Of a DNA stretch of 64,000 nt, positions 35,886-45,234 are shown in pieces. The number at the start of each line of letters is the position of its first letter. Within the stretch, counting starts at the first letter, position 1. A program made the translations under genes and the position numbers. Source of the stretch: Kovacikia minuta CCNUW1 (GTDB taxonomy: Bacteria; Cyanobacteriota; Cyanobacteriia; Leptolyngbyales; Leptolyngbyaceae). The stretch is taken from the NCBI RefSeq assembly GCF_020091585.1, contig NZ_CP083582.1:2542001-2606000 (forward strand). Reading direction: 5' to 3'. Under the pieces are notes generated by a model. That model worked only from the letters and a program-made list of their open reading frames with translations. It searched no databases and had not been told where the DNA came from.

Positions 35886-36714
35886 TTACTGAGGTTCCAA
35901 GACCTGTTGAATCACAGTACGTAGCGGTTTCCAAACGATTTCGCCTCTAAAGTTTTCCCAAAAACTCGATGCCTTGTCGTAGTAGAGCAGCCGCTGTTGA
36001 CCCAGTTCGTACACCACAGGGATTTCGTACCACAACAAGTCTACTCGGTGCCCAAAAGGGTTGGTTGTTTGAATTTCAACAGCCACTGCTTCCTAGACGT
36101 GATCGACCAGAGCGATTGCGAAACACAAATGCGTCGGCATCCGAAAATTATAAAATGCCTATCCCGCCGCCGATGGGTTGACTCGTGCCCTTGCCCACTG
36201 TGAGGATTCATTGGACAACGGTTTCAAGCCCTTCAGGTTGATAGCAGCAAACTCAGAAAACAGAAAGAATGCCTCTCCGCGCATCCCTAATCCTGGCTCA
36301 AAATCAACCGTTCTGGCAATGTAGTTGAAGCGTCTCCCCTTGTAGACTTCATCTCTAAGGATTTCTGGACTCCCCAAACGCTCCAACCGTTGCAGCACAC
36401 CTTCAAGATAGCGATCCCACTTTTGTCGTTTTTGACACCCTTTTGGCTGTACATATTGACCCTGCTTCGGTTGCCACTGCTACAAGATGCTCTCAAGGGC
36501 GATCGCGGCTTCCTCTGCTAAAAAGATGACCTGATTGCTGTCTCCAGTCACAATGACAGAATTCGAGACATTGCCGCCAATGGCGGTCGAGCGGTCTCCC
36601 GTTGCCAAAACAATTTGCCCAGCTTGAGTCGTTGATAACAATGCTTCTCAGATCCACCTCTGTTTCATGATCTGTAAAAATTCGATCAATGACGCTTTGA
36701 GGATTAGCTAACAT
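35886..36714 (-). pseudogene. Decayed motif-B receptor gene
   Basis: The minus strand starts ATG at 36714 with an N-terminal helix like those of motif-B proteins. It then needs a frame change near 36650 to read ATGDRSTAIGGNVSNSVIVTG, a clear motif B, and stops at ILESIL-like residues near 36482. Further fragments follow in other frames (RLERLGSPEILRDEV, then VEIQTTNPFGHRVDLLWYE to 35886). There is no ATPase, so the original gene was shorter or was already deleted. At least three frame breaks are visible. Confidence 0.65.
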
Positions 36715-36732
36715 GTGCTTAATTAATATACT

Positions 36733-36798
36733 CAGTAGATCAAAAAATTTTCATACAAAGAAAATCAGTAGATCAAGAATTTTTCATGCAAAGAGAAT
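36733..36798. repeat. 33-bp tandem repeat upstream of the decayed receptor
   Basis: Two AT-rich copies, 36733-36765 and 36766-36798, each starting CAGTAGATCAA. They differ at four or so positions. They lie in the intergenic space between the decayed receptor gene and the IS1-type remnant. Confidence 0.8.
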
Positions 36799-36846
36799 AG
36801 GGAAGGAGTAGGGTCAGGTTAAAAGCTTTGAAATCAAACCATGATG

Positions 36847-37714
36847 GGTAGTCCTATTTAGTAAAGGATAGATAGAAACAAGGCTCTCTCAATAACTAGA
36901 TAAATTCAAGCGGATCCGCTCATTGTAGTAATGAATGAAGTTCCAGATTGCCCCAATATGATTGTCCAGGTTCTTGGAAAACGATAAAGTCTTTCTGACC
37001 AAGCGTGACACTCGTTGCCTTAAGGTATTGTTGAATCGTTCAATGTAACTGGTCAATCCGGTCTCTTTACCCACGGCACAATGACGCTTGGTTGGCAGAA
37101 CAGTGGCATCGGCTTCCCAGTAATCGGTATAGACAACAGCGCATTGTCGATACACTCCTAGCATCGAGTTCCATAATGCTAAAGCAGAGTCACTAGAACG
37201 GTCTCCGATGTAGCAACCGACAATCTCCCGCGTCGCCACATCAAGTGCCAGCCAAACCCACTGCTTGTTGCCTTTGTCGTCCACAAATGACCACAACTCA
37301 TCTATCTCTGTACCGCTAACGGTTTTTTGCTTTTAGGCACCTGTGGCGCGGCATTGCCTCATGGGATTGATTGACATACCGTTGTAACCAGGACGCTGAT
37401 AACTTCCAGCGCACGGGCGATGCCTGCCAAAGGAATTTTCTCCAACAGAAAGCGGTCAATCATCGCACTGCTGTCTGGTTCCCGGCGTTTCTATTGGGGA
37501 TTTTCCACAAATTGGCGTTGCGAAGCTCTTCCCCAAAGGGATAATCACAATCACGGCATTTATAGTTTTGTTTGCCCCGTCTGGTGGTGCCATTTTTCAT
37601 GACGTCATCGAAGCCACAGTTGGGACAACGGAGAAAGGTAGAGATGGTTGACATAAGGAATCAATAGAGCAATCATTATCTATTTTCCCCTATCCTTTAC
37701 GAAAGACTACTACC
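36847..37714 (-). mobile_element. IS1-family element remnant
   Basis: About 868 bp with 25-bp imperfect inverted ends. Each begins GGTAGT and contains GTAAAGGATAG (left 36847-36871, right 37690-37714). It contains an InsA-like zinc ribbon and an InsB-like catalytic region in different frames. The right end abuts the first copy of the 133-bp MITE. No target duplication is apparent. Confidence 0.8.
36889..37654 (-). pseudogene. IS1-family transposase, broken
   Basis: The N-terminal part (37654-37460) has the InsA zinc ribbon: LRCPNCGF, then KNGTTRRGKQNYKCRDC. The C-terminal part (37296-36889) has the InsB catalytic end: MWSFVDDKGNKQWVW, ALDVATREIVG, VYTDYW and SYIERFNNTLRQR. The middle (about 37300-37460) is out of frame and includes a break in the DEMWSF lead-in. 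Inactive. Confidence 0.8.
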
Positions 37715-37847
37715 CCCTCTTTAATCACTCTTGTGAAAGGAAGTCTGAAACTCCCAACTTACGTTCTTGCAACGCCCATTCTATAGCTGGTTTCGCAGGA
37801 GCCAATGAGGGATTCAGTTTTTATCCATGTAAAGTGACAGAAGAGGG
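37715..37847. repeat. 133-bp MITE, copy 1
   Basis: The ends are CCCTCTTTAATCACT and, inverted, CCCTCTTCTGTCACT: 15 bp with three mismatches. The 133-bp body is nearly identical to the copy at 43302-43434. It contains no gene. It abuts the IS1 remnant and cuts into the decayed M15-like gene. Confidence 0.85.
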
Positions 37848-37996
37848 GTATGTTGAAAACCATAGCCAATATGAACGGGTTGATCGCCTCCATAGTAGTA
37901 CAGCGAGTCAACCGGCAATTGCTGTTCTAGAATCCACTCCACGAGTCGATCGCTCTCTAACCCCACAATCCGAAAATCACAGGCAGCACCAAGGCG
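37848..37996 (-). pseudogene. Truncated duplicate of the M15-like peptidase gene
   Basis: The residues RLGAACDFRIVGLESDRLVE and SLYYYGGDQPVHIGY repeat the C-terminal half of the 42686-43261 protein. The N-terminal half of that protein is absent. The downstream end runs into the MITE, which supplies the stop codon. A decayed partial copy, about 50 residues. Confidence 0.75.
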
Positions 37997-38194
37997 AGTT
38001 ACAAAATGCAACTGGTTCTCAGTGCTTATACATCTATAAAATGATGTTAGTACAAGTGCTGCCTCAGCGATTGTTGGAGAAAGTTTAGGAGATAGATTAA
38101 GCAAATCCGCCTAAATTGCCTATTTTTACTTCAGGGTTCGGATAATAGCGATTAGGTATCCGTTGGACTGTCTTGAGTCAGTAGGAGAAAGTCT

Positions 38195-41100
38195 GTGCTT
38201 GAGTTGGCTAAGCTGATTGACCTAATTGTTGGATTCGCGAGTCCTGTCGTTCAGAGCAAGCTCCAGCGGAGTGAACTGGTGATCAAGCTGCTGAAGCAAT
38301 TGAACCTTGATCCAGATCATCCACCTGCTGACTTTACGGCAGTTTATCAGTACACCTTGGTGGAATACGGTATTGGTAAGCCCAAGCCCCTGTTGGAGAT
38401 GTTCCGACAAGCAGAAATTCAAGCCATTTTCCGCAAAGCTATGGATCAGAATCATCCGAGCTTGTTGCTCAAAGAAGGCGAGACCTTTCTCTCTGAGCAT
38501 AGCCTGGGAGACCAAATCCAGGCGTTAGGTATTGATGCACGGCAAGAGTTTTATCAGTTTGCAGCGGTGTTCATCGAGGTTGCCAAACGCACTCGTACTC
38601 CGGCTGAAGTCCTGTCAAACCAACGCTTGGAGTCTCTGCATCGACAGATTGGCAGTATTCAAGAGCGTCTGCATCGGCTGCCCACGTTGGAAGCCATGCG
38701 GACTGAGATGGCACGGCTAGCGGCTCAGGGCTATCCCCTGCTACCTGGAGTGAGTGCCACTCCCGCCTTAGCGCAAGAACGCCAGTTGCAAGAACGTCAG
38801 TGCCGTGCCTTTGCCCTTGCCCAACAGATGAAAGGTTGGTTTGAAACGTTGGGCTACCGCTTTGAGTCCTATGAGGTCTGGCAGGACGATTATTTTGAGT
38901 GGATCATCGACATCCCTGTACGGCGCGGGCGGTACGATCGCATCCTGGTGCGCGGCATTGATGGGGAAGTCGGTCTAAGCGATATCAAGGCACTGCGGCA
39001 ATCAGTTGAAACGCAGCGGGCGGACGAGGGCTGGCTCGTAACGGCGCGGCGGATCAGCCGCGCAGCAAGGGGGGAGGTGGAAAAGGAGGAGAACCATGAC
39101 CTGGGCTGTTATACCTTCGATGAACTGCTGGATCAGGATGCAGACTTTGGTGGCTACCTGGACTGGCTAGAAGCTGAAATTGGGCGACGGGGGATTGACC
39201 AGAAATATGTGCCGCTGGCTTGCACCAAAGAAGAGATCGATCCGGACACGAAGCAGCGGATGGGAGTGAGCCGCTACGACGATCTCGATGGCTGGATTGA
39301 TGGTTACATTGACCTGTGGCTGGACGACCCGGCGAAGGAACACATCTCAGTGTTGGGGGAATTTGGCACAGGCAAAACCTGGTTTGCGTTCCACTATGCC
39401 AGTCAAGCCCTGAAACGCTATCGGGAAGCACAACAACGCGGTGTAGAACGTCCCCGTTTACCGTTGGTGATTCCCCTGCGTGACTATGCCAAAGCAGTCA
39501 GTGTGGAATCGCTGTTTTCCGAGTTCTTCTTCCGCAAGCATGAGGTGCGATCGCTCACCTATTCGGCGTTCGAGCAACTGAACCGGATGGGGAAACTGCT
39601 GCTGATTTTTGACGGGTTTGATGAGATGGCAGCACGGGTCGATCGCCAGGAGATGATCAATAACTTTTGGGAATTGGCGAAAGTTGTTGTGCCTGGAGCA
39701 AAGGTGATTCTCACCTGCCGCACCGAACATTTCCCAGAAGCCAGAGAAGGACGAGCATTGCTGAATGCTCAATTGCAAGCATCGACTGCGAACCTAACCG
39801 GAGAGATGCCCCAGTTTGAGGTACTGGAACTAGAGAAATTCAACGATAAGCAAATTCGGCAGGTGATGTCTCAGCAAGCAGAGGCACCCACTGTAGATCA
39901 AATAATGAGCAACCCGCAGCTTCTGGATCTGGCACGTCGTCCAGTTATGACAGAGTTAATTTTGGAGGCGTTGCCAGATATTGAAGCGGGTAAGCCTGTA
40001 GATATGTCACGAGTGTATTTATATGCTGTGCGGCGCAAGATGGAACGGGACATTAAGGAAGAGCGCACGTTTACCTCACTGGCAGAGAAGCTCTATTTCT
40101 TGTGCGAGTTGTCATGGGAAATGTTGAGTAGCGATCGCATGAGCCTTAACTATCGTGAGTTTCCCGATCGCATTCGTCGTTTATTTGGTTCTGTGGTGCA
40201 GGAGGAGAAAGACCTAGATCATTGGCACTACGACATGATGGGTCAGACGATGCTGATCCGCAATGCGGATGGGGATTATATGCCTGCTCATCGATCGCTC
40301 CTAGAATTCTTCGTCGCCTACAAATTCGCGGCCGAATTGGGTGTGCTTTCTTCAGATTTTACAGAACCTGCTCAAACTCAGTTTTATCTCAATAGAAATA
40401 CAGCACCCAAAGACTACTCCTGGTCTGCTTATTTTCGGCGTGAGATGGATGAAACTGGCCAAAGCATAGCAATTCAACCACTTGGAACATTTACTGCCGA
40501 ATCACTCGATATTTTACGGACCACCATTGGTCGATCAACTCTAACAAAGGCGGTGCTAGATCTATTACTTCCGATGCTTACATACACGGAGAAAGTAACT
40601 GAAAAATTACTGGAAAGTCTTAAAGTAACGAAGAGGAGAACAAAAGCAGAGGCAGGCTACGTTGGAGGCAATGTAGCAACTCTGTTAGTGAAGACTAATA
40701 AAACTGTTTTAGAAGACAAAGATCTTTCCTATGCTGTTATTTGTGGCGCTGATTTCAAAACCGCAAGTTTGCGTCGTACAAACTTTACTGAGGCAGATCT
40801 GAGTGATTCTGTATTTCCAAATACTCTAGGCGGCGTCCCTGTCGTAGTATTCAGCCCAAATGGTAAACTCTTGGCTACTAGTGACGGCGCGGGCATTATC
40901 CGTTTGTGGAATTCAGCAAGCAATAAGGAAGTCTCTGTTTGTAAAGGTCACAGTAAATGGGTTGACACAATTGCATTTAGCTCAGATAGCAAGATTCTTG
41001 CTAGTGGTAGCGATGATGCAACGATAAAGCTCTGGAATGTGGAAACTGGCGAATGTATTAATACTTTAGAAGGACATAGTCGTACGGTAATATCAGTCAC

Positions 41101-42679
41101 TTTCAGTTCGGATGGTCAAACTCTTATAAGCGGAAGTTACGACGAGACAATAAAATTATGGAATGTTCAAAATGGGCAGTGCATTAAAACGTTCCAAGGG
41201 CATACTGGATTGGTACGTTCAGTCGCATTAAGTTCAGATGATCAAACTCTTGCTAGTGCTAGCAATGATCAAACGATAAGGCTTTGGGATATACAAAGTG
41301 GTGAATGTATCAAAGTTTTACGAGAAACCAGTACGGGATTGTTCGTCTCAATGGTTTTTAATTCAAGTAATAGGGTTCTTATTAGTAGCAGCGATGATTG
41401 GACAATAAGATTTTGGGATATACAAAGCGAAAAGTGCTTGAACATTCTACATGGACACAATGGTCGAATACATGAAGTGGCTGTTAGTCCAAATGGTCAG
41501 ATACTTGCCAGCGCTAGTGATGATCAAACAATCAGGTTATGGGATGCGAAAACTGGTCAGTGTTTAAATATTTTACAAGGGCATACTAGTTGGGTATGGT
41601 CGGTTGCCTTCAATCCTGATGGTAGAACTTTTGCTAGTGGCAGTGACGATCGAACAGTCAGGCTATGGGATACACAAACTGGTGAATGCGTACATATTTT
41701 ACAGGGACAAAGCGAGTGGATACATGCAGTGAGTGCTAGTCCAAATGGTCAGATGCTCGCTAGTGGTGGTGATGACCAAGCAGTAAAACTATGGAATATT
41801 CAAGATGGAGAGCTTTTGAAAGTTCTCAGAGGACATAAGCAAATAGTACGCTCAGTTGCTTTCAGCCTAAACGGTAAATTTCTTGCTAGTGGCAGTAATG
41901 ATCGGACGATAAAGCTTTGGGACGTTCAAAGTGGTGAATGTTTAAACACTTTAACAGGACACACAGATTCAGTTTGTTCAATTGATTTCAATCTCAATAA
42001 TTCAATACTTGCTAGTGGTGGTCACGATAAAACAGTAAGATTATGGGAAGTTCAAAGTGGTGAATGCTTAGCGGTACTGCAAAGACAGTCAGAGCCAGTA
42101 AAATCTATTGCTTTCAGCCCCGATGGTAAAACCCTTGCTAGTAGTGATGATCAAACGATAAGAATATGGAATACCCAAAGCGGTGAATGTCTTAAAGTAT
42201 TTCAAGGACATATTGAATCAGTATATTCAGTTACCTTCAGTTTAGATGGTCAGCTTCTCGCTAGTAGCAGCGCTGACCGAACTGTGAAGTTGTGGAATGT
42301 TCAAAATGGAAAATGTATAAAAACTTTGTATGGGCATAGTAGCTCGGTATCCACTGTAAAATTCATTCCCAAAACACAGACAGTTGTGAGTGGTAGTTAT
42401 GATCAAACCATCAAGTTATGGGATATCGAAAGTGGTATCTGTCTACAGACTTTTGAGGGGCACTCAAGCTGGATACTTTCAGTTACTACTAGTTTGGTAG
42501 ATGGATTAATTATTAGTAGTAGCGGTGATGAATCAATTAAATTGTGGAGTATTGATACAGGTGAGTGTAAAAGAACCTTGAAGGATCGCCCTTACGAAGG
42601 TATGAACATCACTAGAGTCAAAGGCTTAACCGAAGCAGAGAAAGCCACGTTGAAAGCATTGGGGGCGATCGAGAATTAA
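38195..42679 (+). CDS. Giant NACHT-WD40 STAND protein with REase-like N-terminal domain
   Basis: A 1494-residue protein starting with GTG after GGAGAAAG. Residues 1-160 are helical. Residues about 205-325 look like a restriction-endonuclease-type fold (YDRILVRGIDGEVGLSDIKAL, DEGWLVTARRISRAA), but a clean D-ExK is not obvious, so the nuclease may be inactive. The NACHT ATPase has Walker A GEFGTGKTW, Walker B LLIFDGFDEM and LTCRTEHF, and the HRSLLEFFVAYKF marker. A pentapeptide-like stretch (ADFKTASLRRTNFTEADLSDSVF) is followed by about 14 WD40 repeats and the closing PYEGMNITRVKGLTEAEK motif. A sensor with a possible nuclease output. It carries neither motif A nor motif B. Confidence 0.88.
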   Translation: MLELAKLIDLIVGFASPVVQSKLQRSELVIKLLKQLNLDPDHPPADFTAVYQYTLVEYGIGKPKPLLEMFRQAEIQAIFRKAMDQNHPSLLLKEGETFLSEHSLGDQIQALGIDARQEFYQFAAVFIEVAKRTRTPAEVLSNQRLESLHRQIGSIQERLHRLPTLEAMRTEMARLAAQGYPLLPGVSATPALAQERQLQERQCRAFALAQQMKGWFETLGYRFESYEVWQDDYFEWIIDIPVRRGRYDRILVRGIDGEVGLSDIKALRQSVETQRADEGWLVTARRISRAARGEVEKEENHDLGCYTFDELLDQDADFGGYLDWLEAEIGRRGIDQKYVPLACTKEEIDPDTKQRMGVSRYDDLDGWIDGYIDLWLDDPAKEHISVLGEFGTGKTWFAFHYASQALKRYREAQQRGVERPRLPLVIPLRDYAKAVSVESLFSEFFFRKHEVRSLTYSAFEQLNRMGKLLLIFDGFDEMAARVDRQEMINNFWELAKVVVPGAKVILTCRTEHFPEAREGRALLNAQLQASTANLTGEMPQFEVLELEKFNDKQIRQVMSQQAEAPTVDQIMSNPQLLDLARRPVMTELILEALPDIEAGKPVDMSRVYLYAVRRKMERDIKEERTFTSLAEKLYFLCELSWEMLSSDRMSLNYREFPDRIRRLFGSVVQEEKDLDHWHYDMMGQTMLIRNADGDYMPAHRSLLEFFVAYKFAAELGVLSSDFTEPAQTQFYLNRNTAPKDYSWSAYFRREMDETGQSIAIQPLGTFTAESLDILRTTIGRSTLTKAVLDLLLPMLTYTEKVTEKLLESLKVTKRRTKAEAGYVGGNVATLLVKTNKTVLEDKDLSYAVICGADFKTASLRRTNFTEADLSDSVFPNTLGGVPVVVFSPNGKLLATSDGAGIIRLWNSASNKEVSVCKGHSKWVDTIAFSSDSKILASGSDDATIKLWNVETGECINTLEGHSRTVISVTFSSDGQTLISGSYDETIKLWNVQNGQCIKTFQGHTGLVRSVALSSDDQTLASASNDQTIRLWDIQSGECIKVLRETSTGLFVSMVFNSSNRVLISSSDDWTIRFWDIQSEKCLNILHGHNGRIHEVAVSPNGQILASASDDQTIRLWDAKTGQCLNILQGHTSWVWSVAFNPDGRTFASGSDDRTVRLWDTQTGECVHILQGQSEWIHAVSASPNGQMLASGGDDQAVKLWNIQDGELLKVLRGHKQIVRSVAFSLNGKFLASGSNDRTIKLWDVQSGECLNTLTGHTDSVCSIDFNLNNSILASGGHDKTVRLWEVQSGECLAVLQRQSEPVKSIAFSPDGKTLASSDDQTIRIWNTQSGECLKVFQGHIESVYSVTFSLDGQLLASSSADRTVKLWNVQNGKCIKTLYGHSSSVSTVKFIPKTQTVVSGSYDQTIKLWDIESGICLQTFEGHSSWILSVTTSLVDGLIISSSGDESIKLWSIDTGECKRTLKDRPYEGMNITRVKGLTEAEKATLKALGAIEN

Positions 42680-42685
42680 GGTATC

Positions 42686-43261
42686 TCAATCCAATTGTTT
42701 TGCTTTCTCCATCCACACTTTTATTCCCTTCCTAGTAGGTACTCCACCACTAGTGAAAGTCCAAATATTCTGCCTATATTGAGGATAGTAGCTGATATGG
42801 ATAGGTCGATCGCCCCCATAGTAGTACAGCGAATCAAACGGCAATCGCTTTACTAGAATCCACTCGACGAGGCGATCGCTCTCTAAACCCACAATCCGAA
42901 AATCACAGGCAGCACCAAGGCGATCGCAGTAATACTTGCCATTCCGGTTCTTCTCATGCGCCATGTGCTGATCTCGGCTTGGATCAACCCGACCATTCTT
43001 TATGCCTGTCTCCGGATCTTTCTGCGCCAGAAACCGCTTCAAATCCTTTGAGCAAAACCCATAGGTCAACTGAAATCGCTCTCTGCCGAAGTGAGCAATC
43101 ACAGGATCAAGAATGTGTTCACACAGAGATTTTAGAGCTGGAATTGTTTCTTCCGGATTTTCAGGATATGGATTAATGCGATCGGCGTACTTCTGGTAGG
43201 TCTGCGTACAGGTACAGAATTCCTGCAAGGTCAGGTATTTGCCCAACTGCTTTTTGTACAT
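42686..43261 (-). CDS. M15-like peptidase/peptidoglycan-type hydrolase
   Basis: A 191-residue protein. QLTYGFCSKDLKRFL, SRDQHMAHE and RLGAACDFRI give the H-x6-D pattern of M15-type D-Ala-D-Ala carboxypeptidases, though spacing is unusual. YYYGGDRPIHISY supplies a possible third histidine. No signal peptide is visible, so it may act inside the cell or be released on lysis. It is convergent with the giant NACHT-WD40 gene, ending seven bases away. A MITE lies 40 bases before its start. Confidence 0.6.
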   Translation of the reverse strand: MYKKQLGKYLTLQEFCTCTQTYQKYADRINPYPENPEETIPALKSLCEHILDPVIAHFGRERFQLTYGFCSKDLKRFLAQKDPETGIKNGRVDPSRDQHMAHEKNRNGKYYCDRLGAACDFRIVGLESDRLVEWILVKRLPFDSLYYYGGDRPIHISYYPQYRQNIWTFTSGGVPTRKGIKVWMEKAKQLD

Positions 43262-43301
43262 TCAAGCGCCAGCTTCCTGAGGCAGACAACTTTAACTCTA
43301 A

Positions 43302-43434
43302 CCCTCTTTAATCACTCTTGTGAAAGGAAGTCTGAAACTCCCAACTTACGTTCTTGCAACGCCCATTCTCTCGCTGGTTTCGCACGAGCCAATGAGGGAT
43401 TCAGTTTTCATACATGTAAAGTGACAGAAGAGGG
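43302..43434. repeat. 133-bp MITE, copy 2, with CTAA target duplication
   Basis: Same length and terminal repeats as copy 1. Here the flanks are CTAA on both sides (43298-43301 and 43435-43438), so this is a clean insertion. CTAA duplications are typical of IS5-family transposases, which may move it in trans. It lies in the upstream region of the M15-like gene. Confidence 0.88.
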
Positions 43435-43575
43435 CTAAGCAGAAACTAAAAGTAACTCAATTCCTAGTTTTTCTACAGCAGTACCTACAGGAACCACTTT
43501 TGTGACTTTTAACACAATAAAAGCGTAGGCACACCCAAAGCATTTTCAATTAAAACTAAATGGGTTCCCTTTGTC

Positions 43576-43974
43576 TTAAACAGGCTCAAATCCCAGTTCA
43601 CGTGCCTTCTCGCTACACACCGTTTGATAGTAACCGTTTCGCCGATGCAGCCTTCCGGGTCGTCCTGTGATTTCACAGATTTGCAAGGACTTGAGTTCTG
43701 CTTCTGCGATCGCTGCCTCAATTTCCAATACGGACTGATCAACATAGAACCGTAATCCTCCGAACTTTTCCTTGACCTGTATCGCGATTACTGGGATTTC
43801 AGGATGCTGGAGATTATAGTTCTGGATCTGCTGGGACAAGCTGTAAAGAAGCTCAAACCAACCATCGCCACAGCAGAACCCAAAGGACATCAGGTTTTCT
43901 GTAACTGGCAGGTGTCTACCCCAATAAAGTGCTGGAAAGTCCTCAAATAGTTGGTTCGTGTGGTCTGCATTCAC
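43576..43974 (-). CDS. Conserved hypothetical protein (GDGWFELL / KEKFGGLRFYV family)
   Basis: A 132-residue protein with the pattern FCCGDGWFELLYSL, VKEKFGGLRFYVD, then a Cys-containing region CEITGRPGRL and VCSEKAREL near the end. I know this pattern from uncharacterised bacterial and phage proteins; the paired cysteines may bind zinc. Last gene of the seven-gene operon on the minus strand. Function unknown. Confidence 0.65.
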   Translation of the reverse strand: MNADHTNQLFEDFPALYWGRHLPVTENLMSFGFCCGDGWFELLYSLSQQIQNYNLQHPEIPVIAIQVKEKFGGLRFYVDQSVLEIEAAIAEAELKSLQICEITGRPGRLHRRNGYYQTVCSEKARELGFEPV

Positions 43975-44004
43975 GGTGTTCCTTGCCTGCTGCGAATAAG
44001 GCTT

Positions 44005-44571
44005 CTATCGGATCATCGGAACAAGTAGAGAGAGCAGTGGATTGATTGGAAACAGTGGATAACCAGTCAGATCAACTGTGATCCTGGCTCCTTCCAACTT
44101 GAGGAATCGCCACACTAGCCCTGTGGTAACTGCACCATAGACGATGCTGGGATGGAGATTAAATTGTTGTGCTGCCAGCATCTGTACCAAACAGTGAGAG
44201 ATCCCCTGAAACTCTGATTTGGTCTCCACAACGGCTGTGATAGGGGGACGAATCGTTGACTGTACAGGTGTTGCCCGACTGAATAGGTGATCGACCGTTC
44301 CAGTTAGTCCCCTTTCCAGATACGCATTGAAGTCTGTACCAGAATAGAAACTCAAGTGGTAGGTCACTGCCAGGTGAATCAGAATGGGCGCAACAATCAT
44401 TTCAGCTCGCGTCTTCTCATTAGTATCGGGGTAGATAAAATCCGTGCTCCCTGCTAAACGCTCAAGCAGTGGGTGGCAAGAAACAGGCTCTGGTAAGACA
44501 AGCGGAGATCGCTGCTCGATCATCTCTAGTCCAAACTCGCGGGTAACAATTTGAAGCAAGTGCTGGTGCAT
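44005..44571 (-). CDS. PD-(D/E)xK nuclease-like cyanobacterial protein
   Basis: About 188 residues from the ATG at 44571. TRAEMIVAPILIHL, then TAVVETKSEFQGISHCLVQMLAAQQFN, then VYGAVTTGLVWRFLKL, is a pattern I recognise from uncharacterised cyanobacterial proteins. ETK and the preceding acidic residue fit a PD-(D/E)xK nuclease-like core, but activity is not shown. Six bases after the 44578 gene. Confidence 0.55.
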   Translation of the reverse strand: MHQHLLQIVTREFGLEMIEQRSPLVLPEPVSCHPLLERLAGSTDFIYPDTNEKTRAEMIVAPILIHLAVTYHLSFYSGTDFNAYLERGLTGTVDHLFSRATPVQSTIRPPITAVVETKSEFQGISHCLVQMLAAQQFNLHPSIVYGAVTTGLVWRFLKLEGARITVDLTGYPLFPINPLLSLLVPMIR

Positions 44572-44577
44572 AAGCAA

Positions 44578-44907
44578 TTAACCAAAATCCGAAAACAGTG
44601 CTCCCCGTTGGAAGGAAGGTTCGGAGAATACCTCGCTCAGAGATTGGACGGTCATTTCGCTAATCCTGAGTTGAGCCACTGAGTCTCCATCCACATGGGT
44701 CTGCTCAATGCGCTCCAATAGCTGCTCTGGGGTGAGGGTGTCTTCCATTGGACTTTCGTGAAAAGAGCGGTAGAGAAAATAACCCCACTGCTCCAGGTGC
44801 TCCAGCATGTGTTGCGCGATCGCCTGTTTGGATTCTGCCTCCACGACCCGGAAGACATTGGGGGAAATCCCTTCGTCATACAAACTGGTAATCAGAAAGA
44901 GTGGCAT
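44578..44907 (-). CDS. Hypothetical protein of the small-gene operon
   Basis: A 109-residue protein starting MPLFLITSLYDEGISPNVFRVVEA. The sequence is mixed alpha/beta and acidic. No family name is known to me. It lies between the 44923 and 44005 genes with short gaps, so it is co-transcribed. Confidence 0.55.
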   Translation of the reverse strand: MPLFLITSLYDEGISPNVFRVVEAESKQAIAQHMLEHLEQWGYFLYRSFHESPMEDTLTPEQLLERIEQTHVDGDSVAQLRISEMTVQSLSEVFSEPSFQRGALFSDFG

Positions 44908-44922
44908 AGCGGTTTCCTGGTT

Positions 44923-45234
44923 CTATTCTGGAAGTTGCACGTCTGATTGTAAGGATTGAGCGATCAGGTAAGCTTTCTCAGCTGTGAACTGAGTAAAACT
45001 GCTCTCAGGAGCAACATAAATTGTTTCCCGAATCTGCTCATCTGTTTTTTCTACCACAGTCGCCTGGGCAAGATTGCTTTTGAGATCTTTGAATAGCGAT
45101 CGCACGCCATAGGTTCTCCGAATGGTAATACTCCAGGCGCTACAGTCTCGATAGTTCAACTCGGCAAAGCGACGAGCCGCAAATTCTGCTTTCTGAATTG
45201 GAGTCAGGGCATCAGGGGAAGTGGGTTCGTTCAT
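44923..45234 (-). CDS. Hypothetical protein of the small-gene operon
   Basis: A 103-residue soluble protein (FAARRFAELNYRDCSAWSITIRRTYGV). Its start overlaps the end of the preceding gene by four bases (ATGA). No catalytic motif is visible. Function unknown. Confidence 0.5.
   Translation of the reverse strand: MNEPTSPDALTPIQKAEFAARRFAELNYRDCSAWSITIRRTYGVRSLFKDLKSNLAQATVVEKTDEQIRETIYVAPESSFTQFTAEKAYLIAQSLQSDVQLPE

Noticed and set aside
36889-37296. Intact IS1 transposase
   Set aside because: The InsA and InsB parts are in different frames with a broken middle.
38222-39778. Antisense frames in the giant NACHT-WD40 gene
   Set aside because: Shadows of a strong gene; no ribosome binding sites or recognisable motifs.
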